Part shown: positions 24,565 through 37,349 of the stretch, piece by piece
Position numbering within the stretch: the first letter of the stretch is position 1
Layout of the letters: each line of letters begins with the position of its first letter
Assembly (NCBI GenBank): GCA_947095585.1
Contig: OX352765.1
Span: forward strand, 16,552,444 to 16,616,443
Reading direction: 5' to 3'
DNA from: Nephrocerus scutellatus
Lineage: Eukaryota; Arthropoda; Insecta; Diptera; Pipunculidae
DNA: 64,000 nt
Translations under genes and position numbers: made by a program
The notes under the pieces: generated by a model
What the model was told of the DNA's origin: nothing
Seen by the model: the letters and a program-made list of their open reading frames with translations, nothing else
Databases searched by the model: none

Positions 24565-26075
24565 TTTTTTTAACTTAAAAACATTTTTAGGTAAAAAATG
24601 TAATAACCAAAATGATAGCGATAACCTGCCTCACTTGTTCGCACATAATTTGATTGCAGGCCGTTCACAAGGACCACAACTGATCCAAAACATAATTAGT
24701 TCGTAAAGTAACAAAAAACGAATATTTTTTTTTTAAATTGATAATTCAATCTGATAAAAGGCGTAATTACAAGCGTTATGTTAAATCAGATAACATCAAA
24801 TTGAAATTTACCCTTTGAATAATCCAAAATTCACATTGACACAGATCCTATAGCTGGTCGTTAATTTTCGAAGCAATCAATTAATGTCGTATCTAGTAAT
24901 TTGATGATGTAACGATGATAAAATTACAGCAAACCTCGATTGAAAATTCAAAATTGATCAATCTGAAAGGAATAATAAATTGACACAAATAAATAGAATT
25001 TGACAATTTATTTTAATTGTGTGGCTTAATCAGATTTTTTGGTCCGACGTTTATTGCATAAACAAATACATAGCGGAAAGCTGCAGTGCGGTTTTTTTTA
25101 TGGGGAATGTTCGCTTGATGCGTAAATTGCCCAATGCACTGGAAGTTGCAGAATTGGATGTCTGATAATTGATTTAGATATAGAGCGGTCCACTTGGAAT
25201 CTTTATTTTTAGCGCAATGAGAAAAATGTTTGTGTCTTCGAAAATGTATGTCCTACGATTGGTAGCTAACTTTATTTACCAATCTACCATCTCACTGATT
25301 AGGCGATTGGTCTTCAACAGCCGTGAGCGTATTATTGCTTCGTGTATTAGCTGCCGATAAAAATTATCAGCACTTTCAATATGCATTATACTCCTTTATA
25401 GAACAATATTTGATTTTTTCAAATCATCCCTTAAAGTGTTAGGAATATCATCTAATCGCTAGTAACATGGACGATTTGCTTTTTGAACGTCACAGCTCAT
25501 CCTTTCAAATTTATAAGGATCTTTTCCCAAATAAATTTTCTTCGGAATTTACTCCATCGTTTGGATGGTTAATAATAATTACTTTTGATTATAGGACGAT
25601 TTGCCGGCAATTTCACGTGCTATGTTTTGTCTCTATTTGCAGAAGCTTTTGCACTTCTTTGGCATTACTGTTCGAGTATTGCCGGGGCGGAGAGTAAATT
25701 ATGTATTTCAATAGCTTGGTTTCTTAAGTATTTGATAAGTACGTTCCGTTTGGTCTGTGGGGGAGCGCAATTTACAAAGCCCGTGGTACACTTCCACCGT
25801 TACACATTATATTCAAGTACGTTGTAAAAAATATCTTGATTGAAGACGGTTTCCGTCGTAAGACAATTGGAAATCATGCCGTCTTGCACGTAATTCTTCG
25901 AAAATAATTATCCGTAATGCCAAACGTAACTACTTTTCATCCCAGTCACTGGAAAAATATTCGCAATATTGGTATTGGGGACAAAGCTCCATTTTCCTGT
26001 CAACTTGACTCAAATCAGCTGAACTACCATATTCTCTCGTCTGCAATAGCCAGCTTTCTAACTTTGATTCCAGTG
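24565..26075. other. AT-rich non-coding stretch
   Basis: Nothing recognisable. Two overlapping plus-strand ORFs (25467-25697, 25585-25827) have no domain character and occupy different frames of the same DNA. Confidence 0.4.
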
Positions 26076-26145
26076 GTATATTAAAATACTTGGCCACTGA
26101 GTTTTGAATTTTTACTTTCTCGGATTAGCTTGACATGGTCAAAGC

Positions 26146-26600
26146 GGTGGCCTATTTTGCCTTTACAGATGTAAAGTATACTGATGAAAGCGTCGTCAAC
26201 AGCCAATACGAGGTGGAGAAGTGAACCTTCCTGCTTCCTATATATCACTTTCCATGAGTTCGCCTGCATTCTGCGCTGTGATTATAGCTAGAACCTTATC
26301 AAAAGAGAGCTCCAAACTATGTGGAAAGAACTCATGGACGATGTGTGGTTTGGGGAATGATATCCTATGGAATGGTAGCCTATTTTTCCTTTGCAGATGT
26401 AAAGTCTACTGATGAAAGCGTCGTCAACCGCCAATACGAGGTGGAGAAGTGCACCTTCCTGCTTCCTCTGTATCACTTTCCATGAGTTCGCCTGTAATCC
26501 AGCATTCTGCGATTGTAGCTAGAACCTTATCAAAAGAGAGCTCCAAACTCTGTGGAAAGAACTCACGGACGATGTGTGGTTTGGGGAATGATCCTACTTT
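26146..26600 (-). repeat. ~230-bp tandem duplication inside the gag-like ORF
   Basis: 26146-26362 and 26374-26592 are near-identical direct copies (shared GATGAAAGCGTCGTCAAC, CCAATACGAGGTGGAGAAGT, ACCTTATCAAAAGAGAGCTC, GACGATGTGTGGTTTGGGGA), period about 230 bases. The copies differ by small indels, so one is out of frame with the other. Confidence 0.85.
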
Positions 26601-27004
26601 CACCAGCATCACATCACGTTCAGTCCACTCTTGGCTCTGATTTTTTTCGAGCCAAACCACCTCGCGGTAGTATCCTCTATACAGACGAAGATAACCCACC
26701 CCGATTTGAAATATGATCCGGTAAATTTCTACCAAACACCGCTATCGGTCATCTCAATCGAGGTGTCAATAACCGCTTCCTGGAAACAAGCCATTTGCTC
26801 ATTAGTGAGGGGTTGCGTAGCCAGCTCTGTCGGGATTATACCCAACTTGACAGCACTAGCCACTTGACTGAACGTGGGGATGTCAGGTGTAAGTCCTGGC
26901 TTGACTTTCTTGGCTCCCGAAATGAGTGAAGTTTGATCCTCAGATCTAAAAAGCTTAGTTTCGCGTTGCACATGGTAAACGGTAATAATGTTCGACGCGA
27001 AAGA

Positions 27005-27135
27005 CCACATTTGTCACCCATTCGGGAGAGGTGAGACACCGTGAATAATACTTTTTGTGTTACTGGGATTCGAGCCACGAACCTCCTGCTCAGTAGCCAC
27101 ACGCAATTCCACTGAGCCACGGCGATCAATGCCCA
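27005..27135 (-). mobile_element. tRNA-derived SINE, copy 2
   Basis: On the minus strand the A box TGGCTCAGTGG (27110-27120) is a perfect match to the pol III consensus, and GGCTCGAATCC lies about 45 bases downstream as the B box. The body CCCAGTAACACAAAAAGTAT and GGTGTCTCACCTCTC matches the copy at 21745-21862. It sits inside or at the edge of the DUF4780 gag-like sequence. Confidence 0.7.
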
Positions 27136-27734
27136 TAGTATGCCTAAACCGTATTTTCTCTAGCGTGTTAATTTTGTTGAATCTACCCCGTTATTGCTGG
27201 AACTGTAGTCCATATTATTCCACTGCAGACCTCAAAAAGTGTGGATGCGTCAGAATCAGAGGTTGTAGATTCTACGTCCTCTAATCCGACACAATCGCGA
27301 GTTACAGATGGAGCCTCGGTCTGAACTTAGCGCAGACTTCGGCTGCTCGACAGCAGACAGTGATTTTGAAAGCACAACCGCTTCTTGGGATACAACGGGC
27401 TGCCCAACAGCAGGACCCGAGACTGATGCAGTTTGATTTATATTACTATCAATTTTGATACCCATGAGTATCCGGTAAAAAGGATTACCCATAACAGAGC
27501 CCGGTTTGTCATAAAAAAGACTGGTTTAAAACGAAGGTCGCCAGGTATTCGAAGTCCGTTTACTTTCGACTAAGCTCCCTTTTAGCCATTCATCCATCGG
27601 CCTAAGCTGTTCCACCTTGGATTAGGAATACTTTTTACTGAGGATAGGGCCGCTACGTTGCCTCAAACCCTCCTCATTTACTCAGGCTTGGGACCGGCAT
27701 ACTACCATCGTAGCTAGGCGGAGTCGAATTTAAA

Positions 27735-29685
27735 GTCATCACAAATTAACGCGAAATTTGATAAATTTGTAAACGTTATTGTAGTGTAACCATTAAATGG
27801 CAAGTATAGGCGAGTTGAAATATAAAACACAACTACAAGAAACTTAACAAATAGCCAAGAAATTCTATTTAAAAAATGGGGCTGCCAAACTGGAAAAGCT
27901 CTTTATATTATCCAATATTATAGTTCGGTCTATAGAAATTACCATTTTTAACATTATAAGGCGTTGTAATATTTTATTGGAAAGATATTTTTAGTTCTTG
28001 CCTGTTCTTTTGCACTTTTCTTGAGTTCGAGCAACGTCTTTTGAGACACGGTTCCAGTTGTACCACTGACCTCTTTACATAATTAATGTTACTGTGTCGA
28101 TATCAGTTTCCTATGGAAATAACAATTATTTCTGTTCTAATAGTTACTCTCTTCCAACAGTTTAAACTTAAGCACTTTTGTAACTATTCCGCTGTTATGA
28201 TAAGTATCCGATTCATCAGGCTGCTGGCCATTTTATTATCCGTTTAAAAAGCTTCTATAAATTGCATTAAAAGCCAACATAGATTAAGAGTCCATCTGTC
28301 GACGAAGTACCCCGAAAATGCATTTATTTATTAAATAAATTATGTACATAATTAGGGTGCGATATAATGCGTTGCTCGGTCGTACAGCAAAGTAATATTT
28401 TACATTTGAAAAAAAAACGACACTCACATACAATTATTATGATGATGATGATGATGATGATGATCATTTGTTTGGAATTTTGCATTTAATTTATTTAATT
28501 TAATTTTTCTGTAGCATGCAATTCATGCTCTCATTACTGTATTTGGATTACCGAGACCCATGAAGAGCGATGCGATCATCATATCATGTACTCCTCATAT
28601 TTATCTAAAGGGAACGAACTGGTGATACCGTCTGTATACCGTCGCTCCTATAATATTGCTAATGAAATATTAAAAAATTTAAAATTAACTTTATACATGT
28701 GTGCATACATACTGAGAAGGCAACCAACACTCACCAATCATTCATTAATTATCCATCGCCCATATTACCAGTCGAACGTGAGCAGATACAAATCGGCGCA
28801 ATTTGTAAATAATACGACGAGAGTATAACAATATGTCGAGGCAATATATTGAGCACTCTTATACTCATCGTATATAGTATAGGATAGAATATAAATGAAG
28901 TCCTCGCTTCTTTTATTTTTTATTTTTTGAGTAATTAAGCGATCGATGTATGCGAAAGATACATAAACCAAAAACAACAACAAGCAATTATGTGTAATGA
29001 CACATATGCAGTTATGTACAATAACATTAAATCACAGTAATGAACGAACAAAAATCAAATTAAAAAAAAGTAAAAAAAATACTCCATTACGTTGCAAGGT
29101 GGATGGGAATGTTGTTAAATCAAAAATTACAATTTGCAACAAATAATAAAAAGCAGATTGCTTTATATTCGGATTCAGATATGTATGTTTTTGCACACAA
29201 ACACACCCACACTCACCCACACTCAAACACCTGTAATTAATTAATAAATTGAAAATCAATGCGAAAGTTATTTACTGTCATGTTGTCACTTCAACGCCAA
29301 AAAATTGAAAATGGAAACTCTGTGTTAACATAAAATGAAATTGTATCGCGATGTAAAAATAAATGTAAATGTCATTTTTAATTCAACAACAAATTTCGTT
29401 GCAATTTTTTACGACTTTAATTGATAGGCATCATTAATTGTAATCTTTTTTTTAAAAAAAAAAACCTAACATAAAATAGTTATATGGTTATATTGTCGAC
29501 TTGGTCGTAATTATAAAAAATTTTATTACGAAAGCATAAATTTAGATGTAATTTATAAAATTAATAAACAAAAAAAAAACAATTTGAGCAATGAACAAAA
29601 AATTAATATTAAAATAAATGAATAAAAAAAACAAGAATAAATTATAAAAAGTTTAAATGTTTATTAGCTGTATTCACTTTGTGAT
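27735..29685. other. AT-rich non-coding stretch
   Basis: No gene recognised. Contains the ATG microsatellite at 28438-28464 and poly-A runs near 29070-29090, 29450-29465 and 29570-29580. Confidence 0.4.
28438..28464. repeat. (ATG)n microsatellite
   Basis: Nine consecutive ATG/GAT trinucleotides. Confidence 0.9.
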
Positions 29686-29689
29686 TTTG

Positions 29690-32550
29690 TTTTTTTTTTT
29701 TATAATTAGCGCGCATTTTAAAGGGATTTTCACCCTTATAATGAAATGGAAATATTTTGGATGGAAGAAGGAAAGAAAGTGATGTGGTGGGTTGAGTAGA
29801 GTCCACAACCGACCTCCCCAATTGCCGTGTCTCCTCCTCAACAGTTCTGCGCCATGTATATCTCGGTCGACCCGTTTTTCTACCATTCTGTGAAAACAGA
29901 TTCCATTTCATCGCGTAGTTTGCTACGGAGCTGTAGCCTTTTCGAAGTGTATGATCAATATACTGCCACCTCTGTTGTTGGATGGTTGTGCCTATTGTGG
30001 TTCTCTGATGAAGATGTTCCTTACAGATACCGTTAGTCTAGAAAACCGTTAAGATGTTCCGTATGCAGCTGCTATTAACGAACGTTTGTAGTTTTATTGT
30101 GATGGTAGTGGTAGCCTATTAAGTGATGCACCCATACAACAGTACGGAAACGATATTTGAACGAACAAGTCGTAGCTTGGTGTTGATCGCATTGCTTAGC
30201 GATATCACGGACATCATTCCAAACGCTTTGCCGATCCAGTTCGTTTCCACCTTCAGTCGGGACAATACTCTCAAGATATTGGAAAGTCTTAACTCTCTCT
30301 ACCGGCTAATGAGTTAGTACCGAGGTTGATGATTTTGGTTTTGGCAGTGTTGATTTTCAACCCCACGGCATTTGCTCTTCTCTCCACACTTGTTGTCATT
30401 TGGTACAGATTCATTATGAAGGGAGAGAGTAAACAAATGTCGTCAGCGTAGTCCAGATGTTTGAGTTGAGATATAAATTTCCTCCATTTCCGGTAGACAA
30501 AGCTGCGCGAAGCACATTACTAATCGCCAATAAAAAAAAAAAGTATCGGCGATAAAATACAACCTTGTTCCGATAAGGATCTCAAATTTCTCTCACAACT
30601 CTTTTCTATGCAGAACATGACATTTAGACCGTTCATAGGTTGCTTTGATAATAGCTATTCGTTTTTTGGGACCGCAATATTCAATAGTGATCCGCAGGAT
30701 GTTTATGTAGTCGGATTCAGATCGAAAGTCCTCCCCTTGTTCGGCATCGATTGTAGTTTCCAGATGCTCTTTAATTCGCTCAAGAACTACTTTGGCTATT
30801 ACTTTGGCAACTGCGGGAAGAACGCAAATGCCTCTCCAGTTTTCAAACTTCATAAGACTTCATTTTATAGGGAGCTTTACTATCATTCCCTTCTTCCTCT
30901 TGTCGGGGAAAATTTCTGCCTCCCGAGCTCTTTCTACATACATATATATTACAATAAAAAAAAGTATCGGCGATAAAATGCAACCTTGTCGGACCCCACT
31001 TAGAATCTCGAAATTCTCTCACAACTCTTCTATATGCAGAACATGATATTTAGACCCTTCATAGGTAGCTTTGATAATAGCTATTCGTTTTGCGGGACCG
31101 GTATTCAACGCAATTTTTAATAGTGATCCGCAGGTTGTTTATGTAGTCGACACAGGTGGATCAGGAACTGAGACCTCCTTGTTTGACTTCGATTATATTT
31201 TCCAGATGTTCCTTACCTTGCTCAAGAACTTCTTTGGCTATTACCTTGGCAACTGCGGAAAAAATGCAAATTACTCTCCAGTTTTCACACTCCACAACAT
31301 ATCATTTTAAATGGAACTTAACAATCATTCCCTTCTTCCACTTGTCGGGAAAACTTTCTGCCCTCCGAGCTCTTTCTGGAAGAGGATATAAGACTCTACT
31401 AATGTTGTTCGAGCGGATCATGGAAGCTCTGCGGAAATACCATCTAGTCCTATTGCCTTGTTGTTCTTAAACGCGTTGATCGTGGTAGCGATCTCATTTT
31501 TACTGGGAGTGGGTGAGCGAATTCGGGAAATTGTTGTTTCGGGCGGATCAGTTTCATTTGAGTGCATATCGTTGACGAATACCCGGTTAAGGACCTGAGC
31601 AAAATGCTCCTTCCATCGCTTGAGCAAATGATCATCCGAAACAACAACGAAACAAAAAGCTATCAGCTCTTTAGTCATTCTATAAACGGTTCTGCTATCG
31701 CATCCGCTCGCTGCTTCCTCTGCTTCTGAAGCCAGGGCGTTGATTGTTACATTTGTCGCGCCGTAGGCTACGCTGCACTTCTCCCATTTTACTTAGATAT
31801 AGGGACTCTAGCTCGGTCCTCTCGGCCCCTGGAGGATCTACAATATAAGCTTTCAGAAGCTTGTGTTCTTCGAACTGCTTCCATGTATCCTCGGTAAGCT
31901 GTGCTGTGTCTTGTCTGCTTTGGTAGAATACTTTTCGCTTCAGATGCGAAAACATTTATCACTGCGTTCCAATATAGCAGGATGGTTGCCGGCAGTGAAC
32001 TGCTGATTCCTGAATTGTTGGCCTACTGAGGAAATCTTTAGCCGAGCCGGTCGATGTTATACCTTGGTGATACTATCTTTAAACAGATGCATAGCTATTA
32101 TCTCGTACCAGCCCCATGTTGGCTCCTCGTCTGTTTCGGAGATCAAAAAGACAACTTCTAAAACGTCGACTGATCGCCAAATGGTCGATTTGGTTGAACA
32201 ATCCTTGTCTGTCAGTTGGCACTCAGTTGACTTTGTGATAGATCTTATGTTCAAACATAGTGCCTCCTCTGAGTAGGCGATTGGCGTTGCAGAAATCAAT
32301 AAATCTTTCATCCTTGTCTTTTCGGTCACCGAGGCAGTGTTTTCCAATAGCATGCCTGAGCCCCTGTTTGTCTTTGTTCAGGTCTCCCATCACGATGACG
32401 ATATCTCCGTTCGGTGTTCCGTTGAATACAGCGCTTAGGTGATTGCAGAAGTTTTCCTTTTCATCCTTTGTGAAGGAATTCGTTGGGACGTAACACTGTA
32501 TGATTGTGACGCGCTCTGGCCGCAATCTGGCCGATATTACTATATGGATT
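29690..32550 (-). mobile_element. LINE retrotransposon, RTE-like family 2, copy A
   Basis: Minus strand, 5' to 3'. The endonuclease is at 32525-32057 (VTIIQCYVPTNSFTKDEKEN, IVIVMGDLN). The linker and early RT are at 31955-31418 (LKRWKEHFAQVLNR, AIGLDGISAELP). RT is at 31385-30541, present twice, with ENWRGICVLPAVAKVIAKVV. The YADD block is near 30450 (LKHLDYADDICLLS). The thumb and C-terminus follow to GRPRYTWRRTVEEETRQLG at about 29860. The 3' end carries the CATTATAAGGGTG..CCCTTTAAA tail and poly-A at 29690-29703. Many frame breaks make it inactive. Both RT segment copies lack the part encoding the first catalytic Asp motif. Related copies are at 52395-53984 and 57245-58580. Confidence 0.85.
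30541..31385 (-). repeat. ~420-bp tandem duplication within RTE-like copy A
   Basis: 30541-30945 and 30962-31385 are direct copies, each starting AAGTATCGGCGATAAAAT and running through ATAATAGCTATTCGTTTT, TAGTGATCCGCAGG and CCAGATG to the CGAGCTCTTTCT region. Both lack about 90 bases that are present in the related copy at 53347-53440. Confidence 0.85.
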
Positions 32551-32559
32551 TACGGGGTC

Positions 32560-34235
32560 CTTCGGACCGCTTGCCGGAGTATAGTAACAAAGTGTTACAT
32601 ATTGTGGATTGGTACTTTGCTACGCCTTTATCCAGCTACACATAAATGCGAGCATCTATTTAGTTACTGCGAAGAGGTATTTCTTGAATCGAGGTAAGTC
32701 AACAATATGTGCCTTTATTCTTTTTGACAAAATGTCAAATGGACTCCAACATTCGATTGTCTAGTTGGTAAGGTAGCCACCTTTTAAACTCGATATCCTA
32801 TCTTGTAAGAGGCCAAACGTTGTTGAGCTATGCAAACTAAATCATTTTTTTCTTCCTCCGCTGACCCGTTTCGTTCTTTATTTGAGTCCTCTACCGCCGT
32901 TTTTTTTATTGCATTGATTATAAAGGAATTTTAAGGATGTAGAAATTTTGCATATTTTTATATCCCATTCTACAGTTATGTTCATACAGAGCCTGTGGTG
33001 TGAATAGCCAAAAAGTCAACAACTTTTAGATGAGGGATAAACTCCTAAGTATCAACGGAAGATGAGCTGCTTCATTATTGTATTTACCCCTCAGGTCAAG
33101 AGAGACAACAAACCGAAAACTAGAACAATTTTTTTAAGACATCGTCATTAATGCTGCCCTGAACTAGTTGTTGCACAGGTTGCACCGTGTGCTTCTCCTT
33201 CAACTTTGTGCTGATTTACAGGACTAATATTCTCGAAATACCGAAGAACTAACTGGAGGCGATATCACTCTGCCCACAAATATTAAATAGAAGCGCTGCT
33301 AGGAGAATATCCTTAATCCATATATTATTGCAATTTCTAGCTCCATTGCCATTGTCCCTCAAGAAGGGATTAAATGATTGCACCCGGACACATGTAAGAT
33401 GTCAGAAACTAATACCACAAAAGATATGAAGAAATTTAATTAAATCAATCCAGGATATTGTTTACAGTGGTGGGAGAGAGAGAGGCAGAGAGAGGGCGTG
33501 CAAGTGTTAGAGATTGACGGAGATGGGTGTGAGAGTGAAGAACGGTTCTTATGGCTTGCATTTCACTTGGACAATCTGGCTTTTCGTCCTTTTCGATCAG
33601 GCGGCTGTTGTTCAGCCAACAAACTGACAAACAAAATGGCACACATACAAAATATGGTGTTAAAATTTCCATTATCCCTTAACACAACAACATACTGACC
33701 ATCGCATAAATAATCTGAAATCAATTGTTTATCTGCTTCCGCAACAGATGGTGTACAGGATTCATTTGTTGAGTACGTTGGTGTTAGTATGTAACATCGT
33801 CAATCTACTTTTGCTTGTATTGTATGCTGCATTTTGTTGCCAGGTTGGGCCATTTTCTTGTACACAACAAATTCTGTTCCAATTTAAGATATTACTTAAA
33901 AAATCGTCTGTGCGGAAAAACAAAAGGCCAGCCAATTGAAACCTACCTTAAAGGACTTTCCGAGCATGCTAACTCCGTCTCCTGCCTATCAAAGCTTATA
34001 GATTATATATGTTTGTGATAGCGTCTCTAAGTAGATCTCCGTTTTCGCTCCTCCCATACAAAGACAAATTTTCTTCCTAAGATTATTTTCTTAAACGCGC
34101 AGTTATGACAACAGAGTACTCATATTTGTTGTGTTTGTTGACTTCAAGGATCCCTTAAAAGTAGCACGTTTCAAATTTTATGGGAGTATTTCAAGTCAAA
34201 AGGACGTACGTATAAAATAAAAACGTTACATGTTG
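32560..34235. other. Non-coding stretch
   Basis: No gene or element recognised. A GA-rich run GGGAGAGAGAGAGGCAGAGA begins at 33471, a possible GAGA-factor type site. Short ORFs at 33498 and 33748 lack any domain. Confidence 0.35.
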
Positions 34236-34239
34236 TTTT

Positions 34240-34760
34240 CAGCTACTTGCAAGAAGTAGTTCTTCCGATGCTCCTACTGGTCCGGAATCAATGTTAGGCT
34301 TGAGTCAGGAGCGCTTAAGTATTGGTATTCGAAGATTTATGGAAGCCGAACAAAAATAACATTGACACTCTATAAAAACATGTAGAACTACCAAGCACTT
34401 TGTGGATAGGCCGAACACACAAAAACACCGCTAAGTTCATTTTGGGAATATTCAGAAAGAACTGTCGGAGCATAGTCGGTTTACTTACAGGAAATAACCC
34501 GACTGGAAGTCATATATTCAAGTTGGAACTTATGTTGGATCCAATATGTAAGTCTTGCCTGGAGGAAAAATAAAAAACTACACATTTCCTTTGTAGCTGT
34601 CCTGTTTTCTCTAGGCTATGGATGAACGCCTTTGGAAGAGATATAATAACTATCGAAGAACTTCGGTCGTCCTTCGCTTTCTTACAGTAACGAAGAGATT
34701 TGAATAGTGAACTCTCTGGGAACGTGTACTGAGTGCTCTGGTGTAGTTTTTATAAGATTA
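34240..34760 (+). mobile_element. LINE 3' (post-RNase H) fragment
   Basis: Around 34440-34690 the plus strand reads VGLLTGNNPTGSHIFKLELM, then CKSCLEEK, a stop, and CSCPVFSRLW. This is the Cys/His-type tail found after the RNase H domain in R1/I-group LINEs. Stops interrupt it. Upstream text to 34240 is too degraded to bound. Confidence 0.6.
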
Positions 34761-34777
34761 TCGCACCAACCAACTAC

Positions 34778-34806
34778 AACTATATATATATAATATATAT
34801 ATATAT
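34778..34806. repeat. (TA)n microsatellite
   Basis: TATATATATA, AATA, then TATATATATATATA. Confidence 0.9.
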
Positions 34807-34889
34807 GCAATGCTTAGAATCAACATGCAATTATTCTATTTCAGTTCATTCCAGGAGGTAATTTTACCTTTTTACCCACGATGACCTTA

Positions 34890-36030
34890 GGTTAGATTAG
34901 GTGACTGCTTCATCAGACTGCCGACAGTCTATTGTACTAACACCTTTACTTTTCCCCCTTAACAGAACCCATTCTACACTTTTTATAAGTCTTAGGGTGT
35001 CTTACACTTAGCAGCTTCCAAGATCCGATAAATTGTCCATTATATAGTAGCCCGAATGTTTTAGTGTTCTGCGTGCTAGAGCCGGATAGGTGCAGAGTAA
35101 GTAACATTGAGTCTTTTCCTCCTCAACATCGCAGCAGCTTCTACAGAAGTCGTGTGGAGATTAGGGATTGAACCCCGCGCTTGCCTAGCTTTCGCCATTA
35201 AGCATACTCCTTATTTCGTATCATTTTGGAATCCATTATTTTTTATTCCGTGTTTAGGTCCTGCAACATAACGGTTAGATATTATGCTGCAATTGGACCC
35301 TCACGGGTAAGCAGCTTCTACAGAAGTCATTAAATTCAAGACCCATCATTCTCACATGTATTCCAAAAAAGCCATTGTCTAGTTGGTATCTCTATTTTCC
35401 AGATCTCGCCACGATGTCAGAGGGACCAGGGACCCACACTGTCGAGATACTCACTTATCTCCTTAAGAGTGTATCGCAGCTCAACGCTACCCTTGACGTC
35501 AGTGAGACCGATTTCAGCGACTTGATTGTTGCCTGACTGTCTACATAAATTACAATATAGGTTTTTGATATTATATTTCACCCTGATCAGTGCCTCCTTA
35601 ATCGCTATCACATCGCCCTGCACTGGTAAATGCTGTAATAGTCCAATAGACAAGCGGAAAGGTTTACCTTTGGTTTGTCACAAAATAATCCAGCCCCTAA
35701 AAAATTTCACATCGAGACTGTGTCTGATTATGAGCCATCTTTTCAGTGGTACTCGTCTGGAGGGGTAAATAGCCTGTAAATACTTTTTAAAGCATAGAAC
35801 AGGAATTTAGACTGTACACTAAATTCGCCAGTTCTGATTTTAGTGAAGACGGCTTGAGATATTTCCACTGACAGTTGCGTGGCCGCATTGTCCGATCTCT
35901 GCCTTCCATATACATATATCAATCGGATGATATCTAGATGTACCAGCGCCCGAGTAGGCGTTGCGCTCTGCACCCTACTAATGAGCAAAACATAATGCTT
36001 TTCGCACGATGTCCTAAAAGTGTACAAAAA
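34890..36030 (-). mobile_element. LINE RT-end and RNase H fragment
   Basis: Minus strand: 36027-35743 matches the region between RT and RNase H (SRVQSATPTRALVHLDIIRL, then YGRQRS). 35653-35417 is RNase H-like (GDVIAIKEALIRVKYNIKN, then YTLKEISEYLDSV). 35180-35050 reads DFCRSCCDVEEEKTQCYLLC, then TYPALARRTLKH, the terminal zinc-type motif. This is the C-terminal third of an R1/I-like LINE in several frames, inactive. Confidence 0.7.
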
Positions 36031-36049
36031 GTTAATTGAAAATGGTTTT

Positions 36050-37345
36050 TAAAAGTCAAGATATTTTTCCAGCATCTACCGATACCGCACTGCTATCGAC
36101 CAATAATGACTATAACGCATGTCTTGTAGAATGTTGTGATATCTAATTGAACAGACTTTTAATGCTTCAATTAATGTGGGCAACAAAATTATGGTCAGGT
36201 CATTAAAATGATTACTCTCCTGCAATCTTTTTACCTCGATACGTCTTCTGATTTCGCACACAATCTCCTGCTGAAGTGAAAGGCGAAGTGGTAGAGTTTC
36301 CGTAAACATGGACAAGTACATTATTCCATTGTTATCGACAGACGATTCCCATTGAGATGTAAATTGAACAAAATTAACTTGAAATCAATGAACCTTCTCG
36401 TTGTTTACATTGGGAACGATATGCCAATGAGGTAAGGTGCACTAGTAGTGCTCTACAAGTGCGGTTGTTCCTAATGAATATCAAACTGAGTGCACACACA
36501 CACACACAGAGGGTTTTCTGTGAGTGTTGCGAATGCACTGAAAATCTCTCGAATAAATTGGTACACGTATGTGTGCAATTTGTTTGGCTTCAATAAAACA
36601 ACAACACTTTACTTGTACTCGTACAAGACGATCAGTGGTGCACTTGTATTACATGGCAGGCCAACAACGTGTCGCAATTTACACGTTTGTAAAATGTGTC
36701 TATGTATAAGTGCATTTATTGCAGCATAGTAGCTGAGCATCTGAGGATTAAAACTCTTAAACGGACAACTCTGACTGCGTTGTTCGGCAGAAAGCATCAT
36801 GTGGGCATGTATTAAGGAATTAAGTGCAGAATGTGAACGTACGCTCCAGGATACTACAGGAACCACATATATACTACAAGTATACAGCCGAGTAATAACG
36901 AGCTCGTTCGATTCAACTTAAAATCCATTCATCATGGCAATTATTTTAAATTTATCCATTGACATTTTTTCGATTTTTTGAACAACACACAGCATCGTAC
37001 ACACTCGCGAACTCATACCATATAACCAACAAGACTTTAAAAAACTGTGACACCAACTGGCGCTTCGTTCCAATCAATTAGATGCTATAATTGGTGTTGG
37101 AATTCGTTTTCGAGTGTTTGATTTTCCCTCCAATGCCATTTCAGAATATTTCAAAAATATTATCGAAGCATTGAAATATTGCGAATGATTAAGAGCTTTT
37201 TAATGTTTCCGATGCTATGAGGATTTTGCTTGCCGTTTTCACAGGCAGTGTTCAGTTGCTGTTGCTGGCATCGCTACCATTTCTCTTCGGAATGGTGATT
37301 ATTCATTAACGACATTGATAATGATGGTATACTCGTACATTGGCG
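36050..37345. other. Non-coding stretch with (CA)n microsatellite
   Basis: A CA repeat lies at 36493-36509. No gene or mobile-element signature was recognised in the rest. Confidence 0.4.
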
Positions 37346-37349
37346 CCAT

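Larger units (their letters stand above)
26081..27730 (-). mobile_element. Retroelement gag-like ORF (DUF4780 type), broken
   Basis: On the minus strand 27010-26729 gives SGAKKVKPGLTPDIPTFSQV and LTNEQMACFQEAVIDTSIEM. 26735-26424 continues VWLEKNQSQEWTERDVMLVK with VGSFPKPHIVREFFPQSLEL. 26269-26081 gives SWKVIYRKQEGSLLHLVLAV then DDAFI. This order (substrate-like N-terminal segment, a W-L-x-K-N block, then W-x-V-x-x-R-x-x-x-G-x-x-L-x-L-x-x-D) is the DUF4780 domain found in gag-like ORFs of insect retroelements. 27492-27256 (PVVSQEAVVLSKS) is probably further N-terminal sequence. A SINE at 27005-27135 and a ~230-base internal duplication disrupt it. 27500-27730 looks like 5' untranslated element sequence. 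Confidence 0.6.

Noticed and set aside
30541..31470. CRISPR-like or regulated repeat array
   Set aside because: It is a simple two-copy duplication of LINE sequence; no short repeats with unique spacers occur anywhere in the window.
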